A program made the translations under genes and the position numbers. From Pedobacter sp. R20-19 (GTDB taxonomy: Bacteria > Bacteroidota > Bacteroidia > Sphingobacteriales > Sphingobacteriaceae): a DNA stretch of 64,000 nucleotides. Numbering within the stretch: the stretch's first letter is position 1; every line of letters begins with the position of its first letter. Shown one piece after another: positions 10,098 to 18,400 of this stretch. The stretch lies in contig NZ_JCKI01000003.1 in NCBI RefSeq assembly GCF_000708265.2, forward strand, positions 496,001 through 560,000, written 5' to 3'. The notes below the pieces were generated by a model that saw only the letters and a program-made list of their open reading frames with translations, had not been told where the DNA came from and made no database searches.

Positions 10098-10128
10098 TTG
10101 GAATTGATCTAAACAACACTTACCTTTG
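10098..10128 (+). promoter_or_regulatory. Bacteroidota-type promoter (-33 TTG, -7 TACCTTTG)
   Basis: TTG at 10098-10100 and TACCTTTG at 10121-10128, 20 nt apart, match the TTTG-N19/20-TAnnTTTG housekeeping consensus of this phylum. The -7 box ends 7 nt before the ATG at 10136, so the mRNA would have almost no leader. Confidence 0.6.
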
Positions 10129-10135
10129 TGACGCA

Positions 10136-10303
10136 ATGATTTACGAGAGAGACGAAGACAAAACATTTATTATCCCAACTGATCCTGAATTTCAAAAAGG
10201 CATGGGCTTTCTTTTCAGCTGCACGGCTGAACACAAAAAATGCTGCGAAAAATATAAAAAAGGAAAGCGCTGCAAAAAATGTCCTGGCGACAAAAAGAAG
10301 TAA
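10136..10303 (+). CDS. Small Cys- and Lys-rich protein, 55 residues
   Basis: A short gene with ATG at 10136 and TAA at 10301. The product starts MIYERDEDKTFIIPTDPEFQ and ends in a Lys-rich tail (KKYKKGKRCKKCPGDKKK-like). Its five Cys are at residues 29, 36, 37, 46 and 49. The FLFSC..EHKKCCEKY...RCKKCPG spacing could bind a metal or form disulfides; this is inference. There is no signal peptide, so it is probably cytoplasmic. A good promoter lies directly upstream, and no overlapping gene competes. I do not recognise a characterised family. The 204 bases after it (10304-10507) hold nothing I can name. Confidence 0.65.
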   Translation: MIYERDEDKTFIIPTDPEFQKGMGFLFSCTAEHKKCCEKYKKGKRCKKCPGDKKK

Positions 10304-10507
10304 GCTCTTTGCTTACTCCTCTATTCACATTGATTGAAAATTCTCAATCAATGCTTTTCAATCATCTTTTAAGCCATTGGTTATATTTTTAAGGTTCTCC
10401 AAAGTGGGAAACAGAAAACATTCCGTTTATATCATATAGATTATCATCATATCTATTTCCCACTCCCATTTTCTTTTACAACTTTCCGCCTTCACAACTC
10501 CCTGCTC

Positions 10508-12886
10508 TTAATTCAAATAAACGTAGGTAATTCCATCTCCACCACGATCTGCATGTTCATCTTCCATCCTATTCACCTGACTATACTTCCGGAGATACTC
10601 ACGAATCATTTTTCTCAAAATCCCATCCCCTTTGCCATGAATTAATTTGATTGAGGGAAAGCCGAGCATAATGGCCTTATCTAAATATTTTTCCACCTCA
10701 AATAGCGCATCTTCAGTTCGTTTGCCCCGGAGATCCAATTCTGCACGAAATCCAGAAACAGCATCATTCATTCGGCCGGCAAAAGAACCGCCACTATTTT
10801 GTACCACTTTTTTAGCTTCTTTATTACTAATTCGCTGTACCCGGCTTTTTTTAACTGTAGATCTTAAGTCACCGATAGCCAAAATCAATTCATTCCTGTT
10901 TATTTCCAATACAATTCCGGTTGTTTCGCTATCTGTAAACTTAACCCAATCACCAATAGCTATTTCACCACCTACCACAACAGGTGCTGGTTTTGGTCGC
11001 TCTTTTGGTACTGTGTTTTTAATAAGCTCCTGCTGTAAATTCTGCCGAAGTTCTTTGGTAGCCTCTTTATCTGCCTGTTTTTCTTTAATTTCAGCAATGG
11101 TGTTTTCAACCAGTTTATTAGCGTTTTTAATAATGCTCTGCGCTTCCTGCTTCGCTTCCTTAATTAAAACCCTTCTGTTTTCATCCAGAAATGATCTTAA
11201 TTTTTCATTCTCTGCGATCAGATTTTTAGCTTTATTTTGTTGATTCGCTAAACTTACCTTAGCATCATAAACATTCTTTTTTTCACGTTCTAAATCAACC
11301 AGCATGGTATCTACCCGATTTTGATTTGATCCGGTTTTCTCTCTGGCCAATTGAATCACCTCTTTCGGCAAGCCAATATTTTGAGCAATTTCAAAAGCAT
11401 AAGAACTACCGGGTTTACCCATTTCTAAAATGTAAAGTGGTTTCATTTTAGCATTATCAAAAAGCATCGAAGCGTTTTCTAAACCTGGTGTGTTACCTGC
11501 AAATAACTTTAAATTTGAATAATGGGTGGTGATTACGCCACGTACCTTCTTATTATTCAGCACTTCCAGAACAGCCTCCGCCATGGGGCCTCCAAATTGT
11601 GGATCGGTACCCGTACCAAATTCATCAATGAGTACCATCGTTTTTGGGGAAGCATGTTCCACAAAATACCGCATCTTTTTCAAATGTGCACTATAAGTAC
11701 TCAAATCACTTTCTATAGATTGATCATCTCCAATATCGGCGAAGATATTTTCAAAAACCCCAACCTCACTATTGGCATCTACCGGAATAAGCAGGCCTGT
11801 CTGCAACATAATCTGCAATAGCCCAACAGTTTTCATACAGACCGATTTACCCCCCGCATTTGGTCCGGAAACTAAGACAACCCGAGTTTCTGCATCAATG
11901 TGAATATTTAAAGGCGTAACCGTTTTATTTTCTGCCGCGAAAGAAATTGATAAAAGCGGATGTCTGGCATTAATCAACTTTGTTTTAGGCTCTTTCAATA
12001 AACCAGGCATCTCGGCTTCAATATCTAAGGCAAATAATGCCTTCGCCCGCACAAAATCTAATTTCGTAAGGAAACCATGATACGAAAGCAATAGTGGAGA
12101 ATATGGCCTCAAATCATCTGTAAGCGCTACTAAAATCTTAATAATCTCACGGCGTTTATCAAATTCTAAATCACGCAGCTTATTATTTAAAGTAAAAACT
12201 TCCTCCGGCTCAATGTAAACGGTTTGACCAGTGGCAGATTCATCATGTACAAATCCTTTAAGTTTACGCTTATTTTCGGCTAAAACCGGAATACACATCC
12301 TACCATCACGGATGGTTAAACTTCCATCCGCTACCCAGTTATTCGCAATAGCTTGTTTATAGATACTATCCATCCGCTTACGTACATCTTGCTCAGCACG
12401 TGAAATGGCAGAAGTAATTTCCTGCAATTCTTTTGATGCATTTGGTTTGATCTTTCCTTTTGCATCAATTACGGTTTCAATTTTTCTTAGGATATTTTTC
12501 TCGATAGGCAAATGTTCAAAGAGTGCTTCCAATGTTGGATATACTTCTGCACGCTCTTCAAAAAACCTCAAAACAGAAAAAACAGTTTGCAGAGAAGTAT
12601 AAACCTGGAACCACTCATCTTCCATGAGATAAGTACCCTCTACCCTGATTTTATCAACCAGAGATTTAATATCAAAAAAAGTATTTATTTGTAGTGGCTC
12701 CTGATTTTGCAGGATGCTTTTAAATTCGTGGGTTTGACGTAAAAATTTATCGATTTGATCAAAACGGTTCATCACCTGCATCTTTAGCACCATTGCCTGC
12801 CCCATCGGACTTAAACAATGTTTGCTAATGAGTTGCCTTATCTCTAAAAAACCTAAACGTTCTAAACAATTTTCGGGATATAACAT
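10508..12886 (-). CDS. mutS2: MutS2 endonuclease/ATPase
   Basis: 792 residues, full MutS2 length. MutS2 is an ABC-type ATPase that suppresses homologous recombination or rescues collided ribosomes, depending on species; it lacks the mismatch-reading domain of MutS. Seen: the core/lever region at about 1-320 (including ATGQTVYIEPEEVFTLNN), Walker A SGPNAGGKS near 339, Walker B TMVLIDEFGTGTDP near 420, a Lys/Glu/Gln-rich coiled coil at about 520-640, and a C-terminal Smr nuclease domain (ELDLRGKRTEDALFEVEKYL ... KLIHGKGDGILRKMIREYL). Its ATG lies 1 nt after the DUF4296 gene stop, indicating translational coupling. Confidence 0.95.
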   Translation of the reverse strand: MLYPENCLERLGFLEIRQLISKHCLSPMGQAMVLKMQVMNRFDQIDKFLRQTHEFKSILQNQEPLQINTFFDIKSLVDKIRVEGTYLMEDEWFQVYTSLQTVFSVLRFFEERAEVYPTLEALFEHLPIEKNILRKIETVIDAKGKIKPNASKELQEITSAISRAEQDVRKRMDSIYKQAIANNWVADGSLTIRDGRMCIPVLAENKRKLKGFVHDESATGQTVYIEPEEVFTLNNKLRDLEFDKRREIIKILVALTDDLRPYSPLLLSYHGFLTKLDFVRAKALFALDIEAEMPGLLKEPKTKLINARHPLLSISFAAENKTVTPLNIHIDAETRVVLVSGPNAGGKSVCMKTVGLLQIMLQTGLLIPVDANSEVGVFENIFADIGDDQSIESDLSTYSAHLKKMRYFVEHASPKTMVLIDEFGTGTDPQFGGPMAEAVLEVLNNKKVRGVITTHYSNLKLFAGNTPGLENASMLFDNAKMKPLYILEMGKPGSSYAFEIAQNIGLPKEVIQLAREKTGSNQNRVDTMLVDLEREKKNVYDAKVSLANQQNKAKNLIAENEKLRSFLDENRRVLIKEAKQEAQSIIKNANKLVENTIAEIKEKQADKEATKELRQNLQQELIKNTVPKERPKPAPVVVGGEIAIGDWVKFTDSETTGIVLEINRNELILAIGDLRSTVKKSRVQRISNKEAKKVVQNSGGSFAGRMNDAVSGFRAELDLRGKRTEDALFEVEKYLDKAIMLGFPSIKLIHGKGDGILRKMIREYLRKYSQVNRMEDEHADRGGDGITYVYLN

Positions 12887-12887
12887 A

Positions 12888-13436
12888 TTATTGTACTGCA
12901 GCTGATAAAGGCTTTAAATCACCACTTTTTTTAGTGTTTAAAAGCGAATCAGCCTGTGCTTTCTTTTTTTTGATTTGTGCATCTGCTTTAACTTTCGATG
13001 ATGAATCTGTTTTCATCTTCTTTCTAATGGCTAAAGAATCCGCTTTAAATATTTTAATAATTTTAATTGAATCTGCCTTAAATCTCCTTCTTAATAATAA
13101 GGAATCGGCCTGTTTCAGTTTAGCTTTTTGATTGTCTAAACGGGTAGAAATGACTTTATAAATCTCCTGTAATTTTTCAGGATTTTGATAATAGTAATTT
13201 AAACTTCTGTTGTACTCGGCAGAATCGGTATCAAATTTTTTGTAAATCCCATTATAATATGCAGCCGCTACCTTTCTGGCAGAATCCTGAACATATATTG
13301 TAGAAATGTAACCATCTGCAATGTGCACATCAAATAAAATAGCTTCCATCCGCTCTTCATCAATGATGCCATCTGGCGTTTTAGACTTGCAGCCAAACCA
13401 CAGGATAGCAATTAAAACCCACATTATTTTTCTCAT
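12888..13436 (-). CDS. DUF4296 lipoprotein
   Basis: 182 residues from the ATG at 13436; a TTG two codons upstream is less likely. The N-terminus MRKIMWVLIAILWFGC is a lipoprotein signal with Cys in the lipobox. The next 90 residues (IIDEERMEAILFDVHIADGYI...YNRSLNYYYQNPEKLQEIYKVISTRL) match DUF4296, a Bacteroidota-specific envelope domain of unknown function. The C-terminal third is a charged coiled coil with a recurring KADS(L/I) motif. Its stop is 1 nt from the mutS2 start. Divergent from yggS. Confidence 0.85.
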   Translation of the reverse strand: MRKIMWVLIAILWFGCKSKTPDGIIDEERMEAILFDVHIADGYISTIYVQDSARKVAAAYYNGIYKKFDTDSAEYNRSLNYYYQNPEKLQEIYKVISTRLDNQKAKLKQADSLLLRRRFKADSIKIIKIFKADSLAIRKKMKTDSSSKVKADAQIKKKKAQADSLLNTKKSGDLKPLSAAVQ

Positions 13437-13506
13437 GCTCAATTAAAATATTATTTTTTGCCCAAATTGCGGCAAGGTTGTTAATTTTACCCAAAAATAG
13501 TTATAA

Positions 13507-14211
13507 ATGAGCATAGCTGATAATCTTAAACAATATAAAAGCGAAGTAGAGGCCGACGGTGTAAAACTGATCGCCGTTTCTAAAACCCAAACAGCCGATA
13601 CCATTTTAGAAGCCTACCATGCAGGACAACGAATTTTTGGCGAAAACATGGTGCAGGAATTGGTTGATAAACAAGCACAACTTCCTTTAGATATTGAATG
13701 GCATTTAATTGGCCATTTACAAAGCAACAAAGTTAAATACATTGCACCTTTTGTAAGCCTCATTCATGGCGTTGATAGCTTAAAGTTACTACAGGAGATT
13801 AACAAACAGGCACTTAAAAACAAGCGGGTTATTGATTGTTTGTTGCAAATTTATATTGCTGATGAGGAAACTAAATTTGGCCTTGCTCATGATGAAGCCA
13901 TTGAATTACTTCGCTCCACTGAATATAGCGAAATGAAAAATGTAAGGATTACTGGTTTAATGGGCATTGCAACAAATACAAAAAACGAAAAACAAATTAC
14001 CATTGAGTTTAATGAACTTAAAGTATTTTTTGATGGACTGAAAGCAAGTTTCTTTAAGGATGAAGATTCTTTTAAAGAAATTTCAACCGGAATGAGTGCT
14101 GATTATAAAATAGCGATAGAAGAAGGCAGTACAATGGTTAGGATTGGAAGCAGTATTTTCGGAAAACGAACCATCAAACATTTCAAAAACACATCAGAAA
14201 ATCCGTTATGA
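13507..14211 (+). CDS. yggS: YggS-family pyridoxal-phosphate homeostasis protein
   Basis: 234 residues. A single-domain PLP-binding TIM barrel that buffers free PLP and affects amino-acid pools; it has no known catalytic activity. Visible landmarks are the PLP-lysine segment LIAVSKTQ, FGENMVQELVDKQ, the core signature WHLIGHLQSNKVKYI, and FKEISTGMSADYKIAIEEGSTMVRIGSSIFG, which closes the phosphate site. The stop overlaps the next start by ATGA. Confidence 0.93.
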   Translation: MSIADNLKQYKSEVEADGVKLIAVSKTQTADTILEAYHAGQRIFGENMVQELVDKQAQLPLDIEWHLIGHLQSNKVKYIAPFVSLIHGVDSLKLLQEINKQALKNKRVIDCLLQIYIADEETKFGLAHDEAIELLRSTEYSEMKNVRITGLMGIATNTKNEKQITIEFNELKVFFDGLKASFFKDEDSFKEISTGMSADYKIAIEEGSTMVRIGSSIFGKRTIKHFKNTSENPL

Positions 14212-14675
14212 ATTTAAACATAAGACATGCAGAAGCTGCCGATTGTCCAAGGATGCTCGAATTGATCACTGAATTAGCTGTTTATGAACGTGCGCCAGAA
14301 GAAGTTACTGTAAATCTTGATCATTTTATTGAGGCTGGTTTTGGCGCAAATGCAGTGTGGAAGGCTTTTGTTGCAGTAGCAGATCACACCATTATTGGCT
14401 TTGCCTTATATTATACCCGCTATTCTACCTGGAAGGGCTGTAGATTATACCTGGAAGACTTTATTGTTACAGAAGATTTCAGGGGAAAGGGCGTTGGCAA
14501 ATTACTTTTCGAAAAGGTAATTGAAGAAGCAAAAACTGGAAATTATAATGGCATGGTATGGCAGGTATTAGACTGGAACGAACCCGCAATTAATTTCTAC
14601 AATAAATATAAAGCACACTTGGAAAGCGGATGGTTAAATGCAGCACTATCTACAGAACAGGTTAAGGCATTTTAA
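14208..14675 (+). CDS. GNAT-family N-acetyltransferase
   Basis: 155 residues covering one GNAT fold. The acetyl-CoA pyrophosphate loop is in EDFIVTEDFRGKGVGKLLFEKVIEEA (R-G-K-G-V-G). WQVLDWNEPAINFYNKYKA forms the last strand/helix typical of spermidine/diamine-type acetyltransferases. ELAVYERAPEEV near the N-terminus is also common in that subgroup. Substrate unknown; a polyamine or small amine is a guess by resemblance. Translationally coupled to yggS and to the aspartate kinase 1 nt downstream. Confidence 0.85.
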   Translation: MNLNIRHAEAADCPRMLELITELAVYERAPEEVTVNLDHFIEAGFGANAVWKAFVAVADHTIIGFALYYTRYSTWKGCRLYLEDFIVTEDFRGKGVGKLLFEKVIEEAKTGNYNGMVWQVLDWNEPAINFYNKYKAHLESGWLNAALSTEQVKAF

Positions 14676-14676
14676 T

Positions 14677-15942
14677 ATGGATATATATAAATTTGGAGGT
14701 GCCTCGGTAAAAGATGCGGCTGGTGTAAAAAATCTTTCCACTATAGTACGTGATTACCAGAACGGCAAATTGCTGATTGTGGTTTCTGCAATGGGCAAAA
14801 TAACCAATAAGCTTGAAGAATTGACAAAGGCTTATTTAGAAGGTAATGAGAATACCCATGCACTTTTAGACGAAATAAAGCACTTCCATTTCCAAATTAT
14901 AGCGGAACTTTTTGATGGCAAATCACATTCCGTTTATGATGATGTGGCCAATACTTTTGTAGAAATTGAATGGTTACTTGAGGATGATCCTGATAACGAT
15001 CCAGATTATATCTACGATCAGATTGTATCTATTGGTGAAGTAGTTTCCACTAAAATTGTAGCTGCATGGTTAAATGAGAGTGGCAATAAAACCTTATGGA
15101 CAGATGCCAGAAACTTTATACAGACCGACAACACTTACCGTGAAGGAAAAGTTGACTGGACAAAGACTAACTTGATTATTCAGAAAGATTTAGTTCCTTT
15201 ACTCGAGAAAAATATCATTGTTACTCAAGGCTTTATCGGCGGAACCAGTGAAAACTATACGACAACATTAGGTAGAGAAGGCTCTGATTATTCTGCTGCC
15301 ATATTTGCCTCTTGCTTAAATGCTGATGCATTAACCATTTGGAAAGACGTACCTGGAGTTTTAAATGCCGATCCAAAATGGTTTGACGAAACGGAGTTAA
15401 TTCCTCAACTTTCCTATCATGATGCCATTGAACTTACTTACTATGGCGCAACAGTTATTCATCCAAAAACGATAAAACCCTTACAAAACAAGGGCATTCC
15501 ATTATTTGTAAGATCTTTTATTCAGCCGGAAGGTAACGGAACAGCCATTACAAAAGAAAATAACCCCTTACCAATTCCATCTTTTATATTTAAGGTTAAT
15601 CAGGCACTAATCTCCATCTTTCCGAAGGATTATTCGTTTATTATTGAAGAAAATCTAAGTAATATTTTTGAGCTGTTTCATAAACATAAGATCAAAATCA
15701 ATACCATGTTAAATTCTGCCATCAGTTTTTCGGTAAGTATTGATGATCACCCTGAAAGGATTGAGCGCCTGATTGAAGATCTTTCAGCAGAGTTTACAAT
15801 TAAATATAATAAAGGTCTGGAATTGGTTACCATCCGTTACTATAACCAAAACACCATTGATCGGGTTACCATAAATAAAGATATTTTATTGGAAGTAAAA
15901 AGTCGCCATACCTGTCAAATGGTGATGAAGAATAAGCCTTGA
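14677..15942 (+). CDS. lysC: Aspartate kinase
   Basis: 421 residues from ATG 14677, one base after the GNAT stop; the longer frame into the GNAT gene is an artefact. Phosphorylates aspartate, the first step to lysine, threonine and methionine. MDIYKFGGASVKDAAGV is the N-terminal ATP-binding signature. VTQGFIGGTSENYTTTLGREGSDYSAAIFA and IWKDVPGVLNADP hold the catalytic and aspartate-binding segments. The last 110 residues look like a single divergent ACT-like regulatory region rather than the usual clear pair, and no homoserine dehydrogenase domain is fused. Confidence 0.9.
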   Translation: MDIYKFGGASVKDAAGVKNLSTIVRDYQNGKLLIVVSAMGKITNKLEELTKAYLEGNENTHALLDEIKHFHFQIIAELFDGKSHSVYDDVANTFVEIEWLLEDDPDNDPDYIYDQIVSIGEVVSTKIVAAWLNESGNKTLWTDARNFIQTDNTYREGKVDWTKTNLIIQKDLVPLLEKNIIVTQGFIGGTSENYTTTLGREGSDYSAAIFASCLNADALTIWKDVPGVLNADPKWFDETELIPQLSYHDAIELTYYGATVIHPKTIKPLQNKGIPLFVRSFIQPEGNGTAITKENNPLPIPSFIFKVNQALISIFPKDYSFIIEENLSNIFELFHKHKIKINTMLNSAISFSVSIDDHPERIERLIEDLSAEFTIKYNKGLELVTIRYYNQNTIDRVTINKDILLEVKSRHTCQMVMKNKP

Positions 15943-15971
15943 TAGAAATCTCAACGCTATAAATTTACCGA

Positions 15972-17156
15972 ATGAACCTTAAACTTTTAACCAAGGCTGT
16001 ACAAGAATACATTAACGCAAACCTAAAGGCAGATGTAAATCAGATTGCCTTGGCTAAAAGCAAATTTGAAGGCATAAGTTCATCAGAATTGGCCGGACAA
16101 ATCCTGAGTAAAAAAAAATCGGAGAAGAAATTACCTGCTTGGTTTAATACTCCTCGTATTTATTATCCTGCAGCACTATCAATTGAGCAAACCTCATCAG
16201 AAATTACAGCCAGCTATAAATCAAAATTAGCAATCGGACATTCGTTAATTGACTTAACCGGAGGATTTGGAATCGATGCAAATTATTTTGCTAAAAAAAT
16301 AAACACGGTTACACATTGTGAAATTAATTCAGAATTATCGGCCATTGCCGCCCATAATGCGGATATTCTGAAATCGAACAATATTGAATTCAAGGCCGTG
16401 GACGGATTGGCATTTATTAAAACAACACATCAGCGATATGATACCATTTATGTAGATCCTGCACGCAGGGCCAGCATTGGTAAGGTATTTATGCTAAAAG
16501 ATTGCACACCTGACGTAAGTCGCAATCTGGATTTATTATTAGAAAAATCACAGAGGATCGTGATTAAAACCGCTCCTTTGCTGGATATTACAGCAGGTTT
16601 GAATGAATTAAGGTGTGTTAGTGAAATTCATATCGTTAGCGTAAAGAATGAATGCAAGGAACTATTGTGGGTTATTGATCTTGATTTTACTGGTGAACCT
16701 CAAATTATTGCCGCTTCACTTAATGAAACAGAGAAAGTATTTTCATTCAAAAGGTCAGAAAGTTCTGTCAATTTAAAATATGCGGAGAACCTTTCATCAT
16801 TTAGTTACTTATATGAACCAGATACAGCATTACTCAAATCAGGCGCCTTTAATTTAATTGGCGAACGATATAATCTGGTTAAACTACATCCGCAAACACA
16901 ACTTTACGCCAGCAATGTCATTAACAATAATTTTCCGGGAAGAATTTTTGAGATTGAGCAACAATTAACCACAACAGATTTAAAAAAGGCAGTCGATCTG
17001 ACTGGGAATATCATTGTTAGAAATTATCCGGCAAAGCCAGAAGACTTATCAAAAAAGTATAAAATTAAGTCTGCTCAAGATCAGTTTTTAATTTTCACGA
17101 AAACGGCTGGAAATGAAAATATAATCCTGAATGCACGTATTATTCAGCATTATTAA
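15972..17156 (+). CDS. SAM-dependent methyltransferase with C-terminal THUMP-like domain
   Basis: 394 residues. The middle holds a Rossmann methyltransferase: motif I LIDLTGGFGIDANYF near 89-103, acidic motif II VTHCEIN, and motif IV YVDPARR near 162-168. The DPARR form occurs in RNA-methylase-like and cap-Gua-N2-methylase-like enzymes. Residues after about 300 (GERYNLVKLHPQTQLYAS...GNIIVRNYPAKPEDLSKKYKIK) fit the THUMP-like C-terminal domain of Bacteroidota homologues. RNA is the probable substrate (inference). Last gene of the yggS-GNAT-lysC run, 29 nt after lysC, followed by a terminator. Confidence 0.8.
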   Translation: MNLKLLTKAVQEYINANLKADVNQIALAKSKFEGISSSELAGQILSKKKSEKKLPAWFNTPRIYYPAALSIEQTSSEITASYKSKLAIGHSLIDLTGGFGIDANYFAKKINTVTHCEINSELSAIAAHNADILKSNNIEFKAVDGLAFIKTTHQRYDTIYVDPARRASIGKVFMLKDCTPDVSRNLDLLLEKSQRIVIKTAPLLDITAGLNELRCVSEIHIVSVKNECKELLWVIDLDFTGEPQIIAASLNETEKVFSFKRSESSVNLKYAENLSSFSYLYEPDTALLKSGAFNLIGERYNLVKLHPQTQLYASNVINNNFPGRIFEIEQQLTTTDLKKAVDLTGNIIVRNYPAKPEDLSKKYKIKSAQDQFLIFTKTAGNENIILNARIIQHY

Positions 17157-17192
17157 CAAAAAAAGTCTTCCCAGTGGAAAGACTTTTCTTAT
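17157..17192. terminator. Terminator between convergent genes
   Basis: AAAAGTCTTCC pairs with GGAAAGACTTTT (one bulge) around a short loop, flanked by an A run on the left and T run on the right. It can serve both the methyltransferase (+) and the cold shock gene (-). Confidence 0.75.
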
Positions 17193-17209
17193 GATATTAT
17201 AATAAAGTA

Positions 17210-17407
17210 TTAAATTTTCTTAACGTTTACGGCCTGCAAACCTTTTGCCCCATCGGCAACATCATATTCAACTGTATCACCTTCCTGTATGGCATCTATT
17301 CCACCCAATACGTCTTTAAAATGAACGAATAAATCTTTATTATCTTCTTGAATAATAAATCCAAAACCTTTTTGAGTATTAAACCACTTAACTTTTCCTG
17401 TTGCCAT
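17210..17407 (-). CDS. Cold shock domain protein
   Basis: 65 residues, one CspA-type OB fold that binds single-stranded nucleic acid and melts RNA structure. RNP1-like KGFGFI and RNP2-like LFVHF motifs are present, in GKVKWFNTQKGFGFIIQEDNKDLFVHF. The 199-base gap before it (17408-17606) has on the minus strand a -7-like box TATATTTG (17523-17530), which would give a leader of about 110 nt. Long leaders are usual for cold-shock mRNAs, but no matching -33 box is visible. Confidence 0.93.
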   Translation of the reverse strand: MATGKVKWFNTQKGFGFIIQEDNKDLFVHFKDVLGGIDAIQEGDTVEYDVADGAKGLQAVNVKKI

Positions 17408-17606
17408 AAAAAAAATAAAAAATAATGATAAATAAATAATTCTTTACGTCTTGTTATTCATTTTTTTCAAGCATTTCAATTTGATAACCAGATTAAACGT
17501 CAATTCACAAAAACAAAACTATCAAATATAACAAACAGACCTAAAAAATGATTTGTTATTGCATTTATTAACGAGAATGTTGCATGTTTTAAAGAATAAA
17601 TGATAG

Positions 17607-18242
17607 CTATTTGTTGGGTTGTGGTGTGGTACGTAGATAGGGTTTAATAACGGTATGACCTTTTGGAAATTTATTTGGAATATCTTCTGTTTTAATACTA
17701 TTCACCACAATTACATCGTCACCATCTTTCCAATCGGCTGGTGTGGCAACAGAATATTGAGCAGTGAGTTGTAAAGAATCAATTACCCTTAATACTTCAT
17801 TAAAATTTCTGCCAGTAGATGCAGGATAAGTGATCGTCAATTTAACTTTCTTATCAGGACTGATTACAAAAAGTGATCTTACGGTTAGTGTCTCCGAAGC
17901 ATTCGGATGAATCATATCGTATAGATTTGCAACAGTTTTATCCGGATCAGCAATAATCGGAAATTCTACAGTAGTATGCTGAGTTTCATTGATATCATTA
18001 ATCCATCCTTTATGCGATTCTGCCGAATCAACACTTAACGCTAAAACCTTTACATTACGTTTCTCAAACTCTCCCTTTAAAGCAGCAGTTCTTCCTAATT
18101 CCGTAGTGCAAACAGGTGTATAATCGGCCGGGTGAGAAAATAAAACACCCCAGCTATCTCCTAAAAATTCGTAAAAGTCAATTTTCCCGATAGATGTTTC
18201 TGCCTGAAAATTTGGTGCGGTATCGCCTAATCTTATACTCAT
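17607..18242 (-). CDS. Peroxiredoxin, 1-Cys (Prx6) type
   Basis: 211 residues. Reduces peroxides with a peroxidatic Cys at position 45 in SHPADYTPVCTTELG. I see no second Cys, so it is a 1-Cys enzyme needing an external thiol. The PxxxTxxC active site, the DSAESHKGWINDI segment and the long C-terminal extension (ADWKDGDDVIVVNSIKTEDIPNKFPKG) are typical of the Prx6 group. A minus-strand -7-like box TAGATTTG lies at 18272-18279, about 30 nt before the ATG. Cytoplasmic. Confidence 0.93.
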   Translation of the reverse strand: MSIRLGDTAPNFQAETSIGKIDFYEFLGDSWGVLFSHPADYTPVCTTELGRTAALKGEFEKRNVKVLALSVDSAESHKGWINDINETQHTTVEFPIIADPDKTVANLYDMIHPNASETLTVRSLFVISPDKKVKLTITYPASTGRNFNEVLRVIDSLQLTAQYSVATPADWKDGDDVIVVNSIKTEDIPNKFPKGHTVIKPYLRTTPQPNK

Positions 18243-18341
18243 AATATTATTATTTTTAATTTGAATTTAAACAAATCTAATCAATACCATAGTAAATACA
18301 TAGACATTATATTATTTAATACATCTAAATTATAAACACAT

Positions 18342-18371
18342 AAAAAACCCCGAAGTAGTTAGCTTCAGGGT
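18342..18371 (-). terminator. Terminator of the sigma/anti-sigma-protease operon
   Basis: On the minus strand ACCCTGAAG and CTTCGGGGT pair across a 7-nt loop (one mismatch) and are followed by TTTTTTA. It lies 30 nt past the stop of the protease fusion gene. Confidence 0.75.
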
Positions 18372-18400
18372 CTCAACAATATTAATTTGTTTGGGTTATT

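Noticed and set aside
14638..14676. Longer aspartate kinase start overlapping the GNAT gene
   Set aside because: The extra residues are out-of-frame GNAT sequence; the family start MDIYKFGG begins at 14677.
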